Shown in pieces: positions 1 to 7,025 of a DNA stretch of 37,516 nucleotides. The notes under the pieces were generated by a model. It saw nothing but the letters and a program-made list of their open reading frames with translations. It made no database searches and had not been told where the DNA came from. This DNA is from an uncultured Atopobium sp. (lineage in GTDB: Bacteria; Actinomycetota; Coriobacteriia; Coriobacteriales; Atopobiaceae). Within the stretch, counting starts at the first letter, position 1. Each line of letters starts with the position of its first letter. The stretch covers positions 1 through 37,516 of the forward strand of contig CALHVU010000055.1 of NCBI GenBank assembly GCA_938036925.1, read 5' to 3'. The position numbers and the translations under genes were made by a program.

Positions 1-546
1 GCTCCTACCGCGGGACAATCGTCGCAGGTAAATCGCGTGCCAAAGTTGTCGCGCAAGCGTGTAAGAGCGCTGACTATCGTGACCATTATTTCAATTATCT
101 TTACCATTTCTGCCGTCATTCTTTATGCAATGTTCCTCAGCTATATCACCGACGGATCTGGCTTGGGACCAAAGGTCAGCACAACCCCAGTTGTGACGGA
201 AAAAACTACGAATACCAGCAATTCGACGGATAAGAAAGACGATTCCAGCTCTTCTAGCGAGAAGACCGACGAGTCAAGCAAGTCCACTGATTCCAAGGAT
301 TCCTCTTCGGAGAGCACTGACTCCAAGAAATCAGAGACCACCAGCTCCGACAGCTCATCTAGTTCGGAAAAGACCAGCGACTCTAGCAGCTCAAGCAACT
401 CGTCTGAGAGCAACTCTTCCAGCAACAACTCCGGAACGGGCAGCTCAAGCAGCAATTCTGGTTCCAATCAAAACTCTGGCTCTGGTAATAGTTCTGGCAG
501 TGGCTCTAACAGTTCTGGCTCAAACAGCTCCAACGGAGGCAACTAA
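1..546 (+). CDS. Ser-rich single-pass membrane protein, 5' end outside window
   Basis: The frame is open from the first base of the window, so the gene probably begins upstream. The GTG at 37 is the first visible start but has only a weak AGG before it. A short basic stretch is followed by one strong hydrophobic segment (about residues 11-34 counted from the GTG). After it comes a tail of roughly 120 residues made almost only of Ser, Thr, Asn, Gly, Asp, Lys and Glu. The tail shifts from charged (Ser-Asp-Lys) to neutral (Ser-Gly-Asn) towards the end. I read it as an N-terminal membrane anchor with a flexible, possibly wall-spanning extracellular region. No sorting motif or enzymatic domain is visible and the function is unknown. 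A 108-aa antisense frame is a composition artefact. Confidence 0.6.
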   Translation, partial: APTAGQSSQVNRVPKLSRKRVRALTIVTIISIIFTISAVILYAMFLSYITDGSGLGPKVSTTPVVTEKTTNTSNSTDKKDDSSSSSEKTDESSKSTDSKDSSSESTDSKKSETTSSDSSSSSEKTSDSSSSSNSSESNSSSNNSGTGSSSSNSGSNQNSGSGNSSGSGSNSSGSNSSNGGN

Positions 547-649
547 GTCGCTGTCGCGGCAACTACCGTCGCAGCCGCCGCCTCCGCGGCGCAACTAACA
601 GCAACAATAAGCAGCAGCTCACACTGAGCTTGCTACAGAAAGGATAGGT

Positions 650-2071
650 ATGGAAACCACAAACGCATGGAAAAAGTACACCTCGGAGGACCTGGACAAA
701 CTCCAGTCGTTTACCGAGGGTTACAGAAAGTTTATCTCAGAGAACAAGACTGAACGCGAGTGCGCCGCAAGCGCCATCAAGCTTGCCGAAGCGGCAGGTT
801 ACGTTAAGCTTTCTGACGCCATCGCTGCAGGTAAAACTCTCAAGGCTGGCGACAAAGTCTATGCAGACATTCGCGGCAAGTCTGTCATCTTTGTCCAAAT
901 TGGTACCAAGTCCCTGGAAGAGGGCCTGAACATCCTTGGCGCTCACATCGACTCCCCTCGCCTGGACGTCAAGCAGAACCCACTTGAGGAGCGCAATGAG
1001 CTTGCCACCTTTGACACCCACTACTATGGCGGCGTCAAGAAGTACCAGTGGGTCACCATTCCTCTGGCAATTCACGGCGTTCTTGCACTTAAAGACGGTA
1101 GCGTCGTAAACGTATGCGTTGGCGAGGATCCAACTGACCCTGTTTTCTGTATCTCCGACCTTCTCATCCACTTGAGCGCAGAGCAGCTTGGAAAGACCGC
1201 TTCCAAGGTCATCGAGGGCGAGATGCTCGACCTCATTGTTGGCAATCGTCCACTCGTTTGGGGACAGAATGGCGAGAAACCCGCTGATGCAGAAGGTGAC
1301 GAGCCAAAGGAAGCTGTTAAGGCTAATGTCATCAATATCCTGAAGGACCTCTACGGCATTGAGGAAGCAGATCTTCTCTCCGCTGAGCTTGAGATTGTTC
1401 CTGCAGGTCCCGCTCGCGACATGGGCTTTGATCGCTCCATGATCTTGGGCTACGGTCACGACGACCGCAGCTGCTCCTACCCTTCCTTGATTGCACAGCT
1501 TGAGTGCGACACTCCTGCACGTACCTCCGTCACCATCCTGACCGACAAGGAAGAGATTGGCTCCGTTGGCGCAACTGGCATGAATTCCCTTTTCTTTGAG
1601 AACATCATGGCAGAAGTCCTGGCGCTTGCTGGTTTTGAGTCTCCACTTTCCCTGCGCCGCTGCATGGCTAACTCCTACATGCTCTCCAGTGATGTTTCTG
1701 CTGGTTATGACCCAAGCTTTACGGGCAGCTTTGAAATCAAGAACTCTGCCATCATGGGTCACGGCCTTGCATTCAACAAGTTCACTGGTAGTGGCGGCAA
1801 GTTTGGCTCCAACGACGCTGATGCCGAGTATGTTGCGCTGATTCGCCGCATTATGGACAACGCCGGCGTTCAGTTCCAGACCGCAGAGCTCGGTCGCGTT
1901 GACGCTGGTGGCGGCGGAACCATCGCATACATGCTTGCTAAATATGGCATGCACGTCATCGACTGCGGCGTTCCCGTTCTCTCCATGCATGCACCATGGG
2001 AGATTGCAAACAAGGCCGACATCTTTGAGGCTTATCGCGGATATCGCGCATTCCTTGAGTTCAGCGAGTAA
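650..2071 (+). CDS. apeB: M18 family aminopeptidase
   Basis: A cytoplasmic zinc metallo-aminopeptidase of family M18 (aspartyl aminopeptidase/aminopeptidase I type) that removes N-terminal residues from peptides. The 473-aa length is normal for the family. Metal-site motifs are present in the expected order: GAHIDSPRLD (His99), GHDDRS (Asp271/272), DKEEIGSVGATG (Glu301/302), SSDVSAGYDP (Asp348) and SMHAPWE (His447). The Gly-rich VDAGGGGT segment before the last His is also typical. The ATG at 650 is preceded by GAAAGGA at good spacing. The gene stands alone, 103 bases after the Ser-rich protein, and ends at a strong hairpin terminator, so it is probably monocistronic or the last gene of a short unit. 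It likely serves peptide catabolism together with the M20 and M16C peptidases in this window. Confidence 0.95.
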   Translation: METTNAWKKYTSEDLDKLQSFTEGYRKFISENKTERECAASAIKLAEAAGYVKLSDAIAAGKTLKAGDKVYADIRGKSVIFVQIGTKSLEEGLNILGAHIDSPRLDVKQNPLEERNELATFDTHYYGGVKKYQWVTIPLAIHGVLALKDGSVVNVCVGEDPTDPVFCISDLLIHLSAEQLGKTASKVIEGEMLDLIVGNRPLVWGQNGEKPADAEGDEPKEAVKANVINILKDLYGIEEADLLSAELEIVPAGPARDMGFDRSMILGYGHDDRSCSYPSLIAQLECDTPARTSVTILTDKEEIGSVGATGMNSLFFENIMAEVLALAGFESPLSLRRCMANSYMLSSDVSAGYDPSFTGSFEIKNSAIMGHGLAFNKFTGSGGKFGSNDADAEYVALIRRIMDNAGVQFQTAELGRVDAGGGGTIAYMLAKYGMHVIDCGVPVLSMHAPWEIANKADIFEAYRGYRAFLEFSE

Positions 2072-2130
2072 TTAAACTACACAAATTAGCTGCACAAACA
2101 AAATTGTGCACGCAAATCAAGCTAACAAGA

Positions 2131-2163
2131 AAGACGTGAGAGACAAACTCTCACGTCTTTTTC
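2131..2163 (+). terminator. Rho-independent terminator after apeB
   Basis: A perfect 12-bp stem (2131-2142 with 2148-2159) with the loop ACAAA, followed by TTTT. It lies 60 bases after the apeB stop. The minus-strand thiXYZ operon ends at 2252, so the hairpin may also stop that transcript. Confidence 0.9.
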
Positions 2164-2251
2164 TGTATCAAATTCTAGAGCGAGAAACCCGCACTTCCAG
2201 AAATCCGCGAGCCGAGAAACCCGTGGCACTCGCGTCTGCGCGTGCAGGCAG

Positions 2252-3157
2252 CTATCCCAGCAACGAAAGCACTTCTCGCTTGGCAGCCAAAAACTCTTCG
2301 CTTAGGTCAAACGAAGCCAGTTCATTACCTTGACCAGCGTCTTTGCTAGAGTCCACTGCCGCTGCATCCGTGCAGCCCTGTGGCTCAATAACGCCCACAA
2401 TCTTGGTTACCACACCCTGCGCGGGACTTCCCGCCATCACGTAAATGCGCGAGGCCATGGCAACAGCCTCGTCAACGTCGTGCGTGATCACCAGCACCGA
2501 AAGGCCAAACTCTTTCACGGAAGACATGAGCCACGCACGCATTTCTCGCCGTGTGAGAGCGTCAAGCGCCGAGAAGGGCTCGTCCAGCAGCATAATGTCT
2601 GAGCCAATGAGTGCCGTGCGCAGGAACGCAACACGCTGTCTCATGCCGCCTGAGAGCTCGTGAGGCCAGCTTTGTGCCACGCGCTCAAGTCCACCGCGTT
2701 CCAGCATCTCCTGGGCCCGTGTGCGCGCCTCAGCGCGCGAGATGCCCTTCAGCTCAAGCGGAAGCGCTACGTTGTCGATGATGCGCTTGCTTGGGATGAG
2801 CAAATCTTTCTGGAGCATGTAGCCAATGTGGCCCGGATGACCCGTGACGTCGGAGCCATGCAGTAGTACCTTGCCCTCTTGCGGTTCCAGAAGTCCCGCA
2901 AGTGCGTGGAGCAGTGTTGTCTTGCCACAGCCCGAGCGACCAACCAAGCAGGTAATGGTGCCAGGTTGCAGCTCAATCGAGATATCCTTGGCAACTACCT
3001 GGCCGTTTCCCCAGACCAGCGTAAGGCTGCGTGCTTCAAGCGCCGGAGCATTTTGTTGCGGACCGCATGCAGCCACAGCTCCAAGGTCCTTCTCGCCAGG
3101 AGCTTCTACGGTTGCACTCTCTGTTATGTCGGTAGTTTGCTTATCCAAGGTACTCAC
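2252..3157 (-). CDS. thiZ: ABC importer ATPase, thiamine-precursor type (ThiZ-like)
   Basis: ATP-binding subunit of an importer of the nitrate/sulfonate/taurine/HMP class. Walker A GRSGCGKT is at about residues 73-80, the signature LSGGMRQR at 168-175, Walker B MLLDEP at 189-194, and the switch His in VITHDVDEA near 219. The open frame extends upstream to 3325, but I place the start at the GTG at 3157: it has AGGA seven bases before it, and the extra upstream frame lies inside the preceding gene. This start overlaps the stop of the binding-protein gene, giving translational coupling. The roughly 40-residue N-terminal extension before the ABC domain is Ala/Glu-rich and not explained. Last gene of a TPP-riboswitch-controlled operon, so the substrate is inferred to be a thiamine pyrimidine (HMP or formylaminopyrimidine). 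Confidence 0.85.
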   Translation of the reverse strand: MSTLDKQTTDITESATVEAPGEKDLGAVAACGPQQNAPALEARSLTLVWGNGQVVAKDISIELQPGTITCLVGRSGCGKTTLLHALAGLLEPQEGKVLLHGSDVTGHPGHIGYMLQKDLLIPSKRIIDNVALPLELKGISRAEARTRAQEMLERGGLERVAQSWPHELSGGMRQRVAFLRTALIGSDIMLLDEPFSALDALTRREMRAWLMSSVKEFGLSVLVITHDVDEAVAMASRIYVMAGSPAQGVVTKIVGVIEPQGCTDAAAVDSSKDAGQGNELASFDLSEEFLAAKREVLSLLG

Positions 3158-4193
3158 TAGTAAATCCTGCGGATGGATCAATCTTATTCTCAAGTAGCTG
3201 CTGGTTATTGAGCCAGGTATAGAAACGCTGCCAGCGAGCAGAGTCAATAACGCCCCACTTCTCGGCATCGTCAATATACTTAGCAGCCAAGAACTTCTGA
3301 GAGGCTTTAACCAGGTCAGCGTCAAGTTCTGGAACAGCTTTGAGCAGAATCTCTGCTGCCTCGTCTGGGTTAGAAACGCAGAACTCGTAACCCTTTCTTG
3401 CGGCGCTCAAGAAGGCCTTAACAGCGTCTGGATTCTCTTTTGCAAAGCCATCGTTTACTGCGATAACCGGCGTGTAAAAGTCAAAGTTTTGATCAATAGC
3501 TGCAAACGCAAAATAGTTGTACGCAAAGTTCTGAACACGAGCGTTTTGAACAGCCCACTGCTCATATACCCAAACAGCATCAAACATCTTTGCTTTCAAG
3601 CCAGATACTTCGTCGTCTACCTCGTAAGGTACCATCTTAAGCGTTGAGGGGTCTCCACCGTCAGACTCCATAACAGACCTGATAGTAGCCTGCTCAACAG
3701 GGAGATTCCATGTTGCGTAAGTGCGGTTATTAAGGTCTCGCGGACGAACAATGTGATCCTCTTCACGGCTCATAATGCCCGAAAGATTGTGCTGAATGAT
3801 AGCGGCTACCGCGGTATACGGCAGCGGATTAGATGACGAGAGGCTGTTAGCAATATAGTCCTGGTAGGTAACGCCCATCTGAGCGCCACCCGCACCAATC
3901 AGCGCGTCAGCACCGTCAGCAGGCGGCTGCTGAATGGTTACCTTGAGACCAGCTTGGTCAAAGTAGCCCTTCTCCTGAGCTACATAAATGCCGGTGTGAT
4001 TGGTGTTTGGAGTGTAATCCAGCGCAAACGTGATCTCCGTGGTACCGCCGCTCTTCTCGCCAGCACCCTTGTTGCTGTTAGACGGAGCGGAAGGCTGCTC
4101 AAGCGAGCAGCCTGCGCAAAGCCCTGCTGTCGAGAAACCCATCGCAGCTAGAAAGCCTTTTCTTGTCAAACCCTTGTAATCAGATGCGTTCAT
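3141..4193 (-). CDS. thiY: Thiamine-precursor binding lipoprotein (ThiY/NMT1 family)
   Basis: Extracytoplasmic substrate-binding protein of the NMT1/THI5-like family. The N-terminus has twin basic residues (TRKGF), a hydrophobic stretch and a lipobox-like LCAGC, so it should be lipidated at Cys29 and held on the outer face of the membrane. The mature part opens with LDYTPNTNHTG, the hallmark of pyrimidine-binding ThiY/THI5-type proteins. I chose the ATG at 4193 because a clean signal peptide begins there; the open frame runs up to 4289 but that part overlaps the permease gene. The ribosome site is only modest (AGAAG about 12 bases away). It lies 34 bases after the permease stop and overlaps thiZ. 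The importer is assigned to HMP or formylaminopyrimidine from family and riboswitch together. Confidence 0.87.
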   Translation of the reverse strand: MNASDYKGLTRKGFLAAMGFSTAGLCAGCSLEQPSAPSNSNKGAGEKSGGTTEITFALDYTPNTNHTGIYVAQEKGYFDQAGLKVTIQQPPADGADALIGAGGAQMGVTYQDYIANSLSSSNPLPYTAVAAIIQHNLSGIMSREEDHIVRPRDLNNRTYATWNLPVEQATIRSVMESDGGDPSTLKMVPYEVDDEVSGLKAKMFDAVWVYEQWAVQNARVQNFAYNYFAFAAIDQNFDFYTPVIAVNDGFAKENPDAVKAFLSAARKGYEFCVSNPDEAAEILLKAVPELDADLVKASQKFLAAKYIDDAEKWGVIDSARWQRFYTWLNNQQLLENKIDPSAGFTSEYLG

Positions 4194-4227
4194 GCGGTTA
4201 TCACTTCTTTCTTTGAACCAGTTGAGA

Positions 4228-5001
4228 TTAGTGCGTGGATCCTCCACTGTCTTGAGAGGTATCCCAAGGCAGTGCGCGCTTTTGGACAAGTTCTACGAGC
4301 TTCATCAACACCAGCGACAATGCAGAAACCACCACGATTGCTGCAAACATCCTGTCGTACGCAAACGCCTTTCTGACGCGCGTCATATACACGCCCAGGC
4401 CGGCGTCGCCTCCCAGCCATTCTGCAATTACTGCGCCAATTACGGCGTAGGTCACGCTCATTTTGAGTCCCGAGAAGAACTGCGGTGCAGCAGCAGCCAA
4501 CTTGACGTGCCAGAAAATCTGCCAACGACTAGCTCCCATGGTGGTCATCAGGTCAACCATGTCGGGATCAATCGATTTAAATGCCGAGTTCAACGCCACG
4601 GTAATAGGGAAAAACGTTGAAATGGCCACAAGAACAATCTTAGGTAAAAGGCCATAGCCCAGCCAAAGCACCAAAAGCGGCGCGATGGTCACAATAGGGA
4701 TAGTTTGTGAGATAGTTACAAGTGGAGAGAGCAGCTTGTCCAGCGTTTTGAAGAAGTCCATAAGAACAGCAAGCGCAAAGCCAATAAGAACTCCAATAGC
4801 CAGGCCAATAAGGGATTCTAACAGCGTAATTCCTGTATGCGTCATAAGAAGCTGGAAGTCTTTAACCAGCGCAAATACAACCTGAACAGGAGTTGGAACA
4901 AGATAATTTGGAATAATTCCTACAACAATAACAAGCTGCCAAAGCACAAGAAAAGAAGTAAGGGATATGGCCTGCAGTGTAAACTGAGAAAGTTTTTTCA
5001 T
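4228..5001 (-). CDS. thiX: ABC importer permease, thiamine-precursor type (ThiX-like)
   Basis: A 257-aa membrane subunit of the BPD_transp_1 family with about six transmembrane segments. The cytoplasmic EAA-type loop that docks on the ATPase is visible around MTTMGASRWQIFWHVKLAAA. The ATG at 5001 has an excellent AAGGAGG site four bases upstream. First gene of the operon, about 25 bases downstream of a TPP riboswitch, so import is predicted to be shut off when thiamine pyrophosphate is plentiful. No thiamine biosynthesis genes lie in the window, in keeping with a salvage role. It could in principle carry another small aromatic compound, but the riboswitch argues against that. Confidence 0.9.
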   Translation of the reverse strand: MKKLSQFTLQAISLTSFLVLWQLVIVVGIIPNYLVPTPVQVVFALVKDFQLLMTHTGITLLESLIGLAIGVLIGFALAVLMDFFKTLDKLLSPLVTISQTIPIVTIAPLLVLWLGYGLLPKIVLVAISTFFPITVALNSAFKSIDPDMVDLMTTMGASRWQIFWHVKLAAAAPQFFSGLKMSVTYAVIGAVIAEWLGGDAGLGVYMTRVRKAFAYDRMFAAIVVVSALSLVLMKLVELVQKRALPWDTSQDSGGSTH

Positions 5002-5025
5002 ATGCCCTCCTTCTTGTAGTGCGTA

Positions 5026-5125
5026 AGGACGGCATTGGCTCCCTACGCTGGCATTACCCAGATCAGGTTAATGGGTCGCAGCATACAGTGCTGCCTCTCA
5101 GCCGGGCCATTTCCCAGCTCCCCGT
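5026..5125 (-). promoter_or_regulatory. TPP (THI-box) riboswitch
   Basis: Read on the minus strand, the region carries the conserved THI-element blocks. GGCTGAGAGG is preceded by a stem formed by GCTGGG and CCCGGC. A GCAGCA/TGCTGC hairpin follows, then ACCTGATCTGGGTAATGCC and AGCGTAGGGA. It ends about 25 bases before the thiX start, close to the ribosome binding site. I see no separate terminator hairpin between aptamer and gene, so control at translation initiation is the simpler reading. Confidence 0.95.
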
Positions 5126-5131
5126 ATATTT

Positions 5132-5159
5132 ATTATAGCGCGGATGCCTCTAACATCAA
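5132..5159 (-). promoter_or_regulatory. Sigma-A-type promoter of the thiXYZ operon
   Basis: On the minus strand TTGATG (5154-5159) and a perfect TATAAT (5132-5137) are separated by 16 bases. Transcription would start just before the TPP riboswitch, which fits its role as a 5' leader. Confidence 0.75.
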
Positions 5160-5293
5160 ATAAATAGTTAAACAATCTCCCTAAAAGGCCTAATCTAGCA
5201 GTGTTTTCTTAAATCGCGCATTTTTTGTACGCTCTGAAACCGAGTACTCTGAAGTCCTATGCCCCGAAACCACGCGCTCCTAGCCTAACAGAA

Positions 5294-5935
5294 CTAGCCC
5301 AAAAGCTCTTTGAGTCCCAGCTTATCTGCCTCGGTAATTTGACGTACGACCTTTGCGGGAGAACCAACAACAAGAGAATTGTCTGGAATATCTTTAGTAA
5401 CCAGACTATTAGCACCAATAACGCAGTTATTGCCAATAGTTACACCGGGAAGCACCGTCACATTTCCACCAAACCAGCAGTTATCTCCTACCGTAATAGG
5501 TAGAGCTCGCTCATACCAAGCATTTCTCTCCTCGGCATCTAAAGGATGCTGAACGGTGTACGCCTTAAACTGAGGGCCCACAAAACTATGAGCACCAAAG
5601 GTAATAGGCGCGCAATCCATCAGGTATGCACCGTGGTTAATAAAGCTGTGTGGACCAATCTTGATGTTGAAGCCATAGTCAACATGAAAAGGAGAAACTG
5701 CTGCGCTTCCCTCTCCCAATTCGCCGAGAAGTTCGGTCAAAATCTGACGACACTTTTCTTTATCGCTTGGGCGAGTCTGGTTAAACTCCCAGGCTAGATC
5801 CTTAGCACGCCAAAAAGCTGCGCTTTGTTCTGCATCAGCTTCACCACTACACCACTCACCTGCACTCATACGCTCAAGCTTTGATTTCTTATTTTCTGAA
5901 TTTGCGGTGGTCTGCTTTGGATCAATATCGTACAT
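5294..5935 (-). CDS. Sugar O-acetyltransferase, hexapeptide-repeat (Maa/LacA type)
   Basis: A 213-aa acetyl-CoA-dependent O-acetyltransferase of the maltose/galactoside acetyltransferase family. The N-terminal segment with ERMSAGEW resembles the Mac domain. From about residue 88 the left-handed beta-helix repeats begin (IKIGPHSFINHG, ITFGAHSFVGP, ITVGDNCWFGGNVTV, VTIGNNCVIGANS). The probable catalytic His is His130 in YTVQHPLDAEER, and the C-terminus has the usual VVGSPAKVVR. The ATG at 5935 follows AAGGAG at seven bases. It stands between two minus-strand units; a terminator separates it from the phosphotransferase gene upstream. The true acceptor, a sugar or another small alcohol, cannot be told from sequence. 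Confidence 0.9.
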   Translation of the reverse strand: MYDIDPKQTTANSENKKSKLERMSAGEWCSGEADAEQSAAFWRAKDLAWEFNQTRPSDKEKCRQILTELLGELGEGSAAVSPFHVDYGFNIKIGPHSFINHGAYLMDCAPITFGAHSFVGPQFKAYTVQHPLDAEERNAWYERALPITVGDNCWFGGNVTVLPGVTIGNNCVIGANSLVTKDIPDNSLVVGSPAKVVRQITEADKLGLKELLG

Positions 5936-5978
5936 AGCTAACTCCTTATGCTTCTTTATGTAACAACAAGAAGTGTAA

Positions 5979-6009
5979 TAAAAGAAGAGCCCCTGACGAG
6001 GCTCTTCTC
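5979..6009 (-). terminator. Rho-independent terminator after the phosphotransferase gene
   Basis: An 8-bp stem (5984-5991 with 6000-6007) followed on the minus strand by TTTTATT. It lies 27 bases past the stop of the phosphotransferase gene and before the acetyltransferase start. Confidence 0.85.
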
Positions 6010-6035
6010 AGCTAGTTTAAAGTTCTTGTAACCAA

Positions 6036-6800
6036 CTACATTGCATCAAAAACATTTACCCACTTAAGCAGGAACTCTGTTTCTTTTACACGACCGCGAG
6101 CAAGCTCTGCTGCAGCAATAATGCCAAGCCATTCGTTTACATACTGACGCGTGCAGCCCTGCTTGGTGCAATAAAGATTGATGTACTTCTCGGCAAGCTC
6201 CTCATCACCATGAAGAAGCAGGTGCAGATACGTTGTAGCGCAGTCTGCAGCACCGTTGCCCTGTGTTGCATGGGCCCAGTCAAGAATTACTGGAGCGCCA
6301 TCCTCGGCGAGAATAACGTTGGAAGGAACAAAGTCACCGTGGCAGACCTTAGTGTGAGGCTTCATACCGTCAAGCTTAAGCAGAAGCTCATACCTTGTAG
6401 CCTCATCAAGAATATCTGGAATGCTGTTAATCATTCGGGTGAACTTGTCTTTTTGACGAGTAAGAAGCGGTGCCTTATGAGCGTGAATAGCCAGCTCAAT
6501 ATCGACAAACTTATTGAGAAACTCGTCCTCTTTTTCTGGATGCTCCTCAATAAGCTGCCTAATTGTTTTGCCTTCAACTTTTCTGGTTGAAACAGCCCAG
6601 CAATTACCAACCTTACTGATCTCTGCAAGAGCTGGAACATTAATACCGGCCTGTTCAGCACGAGTGAGGTTTAAAGCCTCATTCAGAATATCAGCAGAAG
6701 GTTTGCTTCCGCTGAACACCTTAACGACTGTGTCTCCGTTGTCGTACACAACCTTGTTATTACGCTCGACAATTACCTTTTTATCAGCTTTGAGCTCCAT
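6036..6800 (-). CDS. APH-fold phosphotransferase (choline/aminoglycoside kinase-like)
   Basis: A 254-aa small-molecule kinase of the aminoglycoside phosphotransferase fold. The ATP-binding Lys is probably Lys27 in TVVKVFSG. The catalytic loop is CHGDFVPSN (Asp156 the presumed base) and the metal-binding Asp is Asp174 in ILDWAHA. The open frame extends to 6836, but the ATG at 6800 has GGAGG five bases upstream and fits the domain start. The architecture is close to a family found widely in commensal Firmicutes and Actinobacteria (TIGR02172-like, from memory). The substrate is unknown, and there is no reason from context to call it an antibiotic resistance gene. Single-gene unit closed by the terminator at 5979. 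Confidence 0.85.
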   Translation of the reverse strand: MELKADKKVIVERNNKVVYDNGDTVVKVFSGSKPSADILNEALNLTRAEQAGINVPALAEISKVGNCWAVSTRKVEGKTIRQLIEEHPEKEDEFLNKFVDIELAIHAHKAPLLTRQKDKFTRMINSIPDILDEATRYELLLKLDGMKPHTKVCHGDFVPSNVILAEDGAPVILDWAHATQGNGAADCATTYLHLLLHGDEELAEKYINLYCTKQGCTRQYVNEWLGIIAAAELARGRVKETEFLLKWVNVFDAM

Positions 6801-6857
6801 AACAACCTCCAATAAGGTACTCATGCAGATACTCACTATCCACCTAGTAGTATTGTC

Positions 6858-6889
6858 GTTCTTCTCTAACTTCTCCTGGCGAGAAGAAC
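6858..6889. repeat. Inverted repeat built from the CGAGAA motif
   Basis: Nine-base arms GTTCTTCTC (6858-6866) and GAGAAGAAC (6881-6889) enclose a 14-base loop that itself holds a second TTCTC. An alternative tight hairpin is 70-75 with 81-86 of the 6800 block. It contains GGCGAGAA, the over-represented octamer of this window, and lies in the intergenic stretch between the phosphotransferase and surface-protein genes. Confidence 0.5.
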
Positions 6890-6965
6890 ACTCTTATTGG
6901 TTAAACGGTTGGCAAATTCGGCGAACGTAAACATCTCCAGTTAAAACAAGGAATCGTCCTTCTGA

Positions 6966-7000
6966 CAAAGATCCCCCGCTTTTTATAAAAGCGGGGGATC
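6966..7000 (-). terminator. Strong hairpin terminator after the beta-helix surface protein
   Basis: A perfect 14-bp GC-rich stem (6970-6983 with 6987-7000) with a 3-base loop, 26 bases after the stop of the surface-protein gene. The following T run on the minus strand is short (TTTGT). Confidence 0.8.
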
Positions 7001-7025
7001 TGCATACTAAGTATATGTGTGTTGC

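Noticed and set aside
141..467. 108-aa Leu/Glu/Ser-rich frame antisense to the Ser-rich protein
   Set aside because: Antisense of Ser codon repeats gives Leu/Glu-rich runs; no start signal.
737..1990. 417-aa open frame antisense to the M18 aminopeptidase
   Set aside because: Shadow of apeB; low-complexity Ala/Val/Asp composition typical of antisense translation.
3158..3325. Upstream part of the thiZ open frame as coding
   Set aside because: It overlaps the C-terminus of the binding protein, and a GTG with a good ribosome site lies at 3157.
6036..6800. Aminoglycoside resistance gene
   Set aside because: Only the general APH kinase fold is visible; nothing points to an antibiotic substrate or a mobile context.
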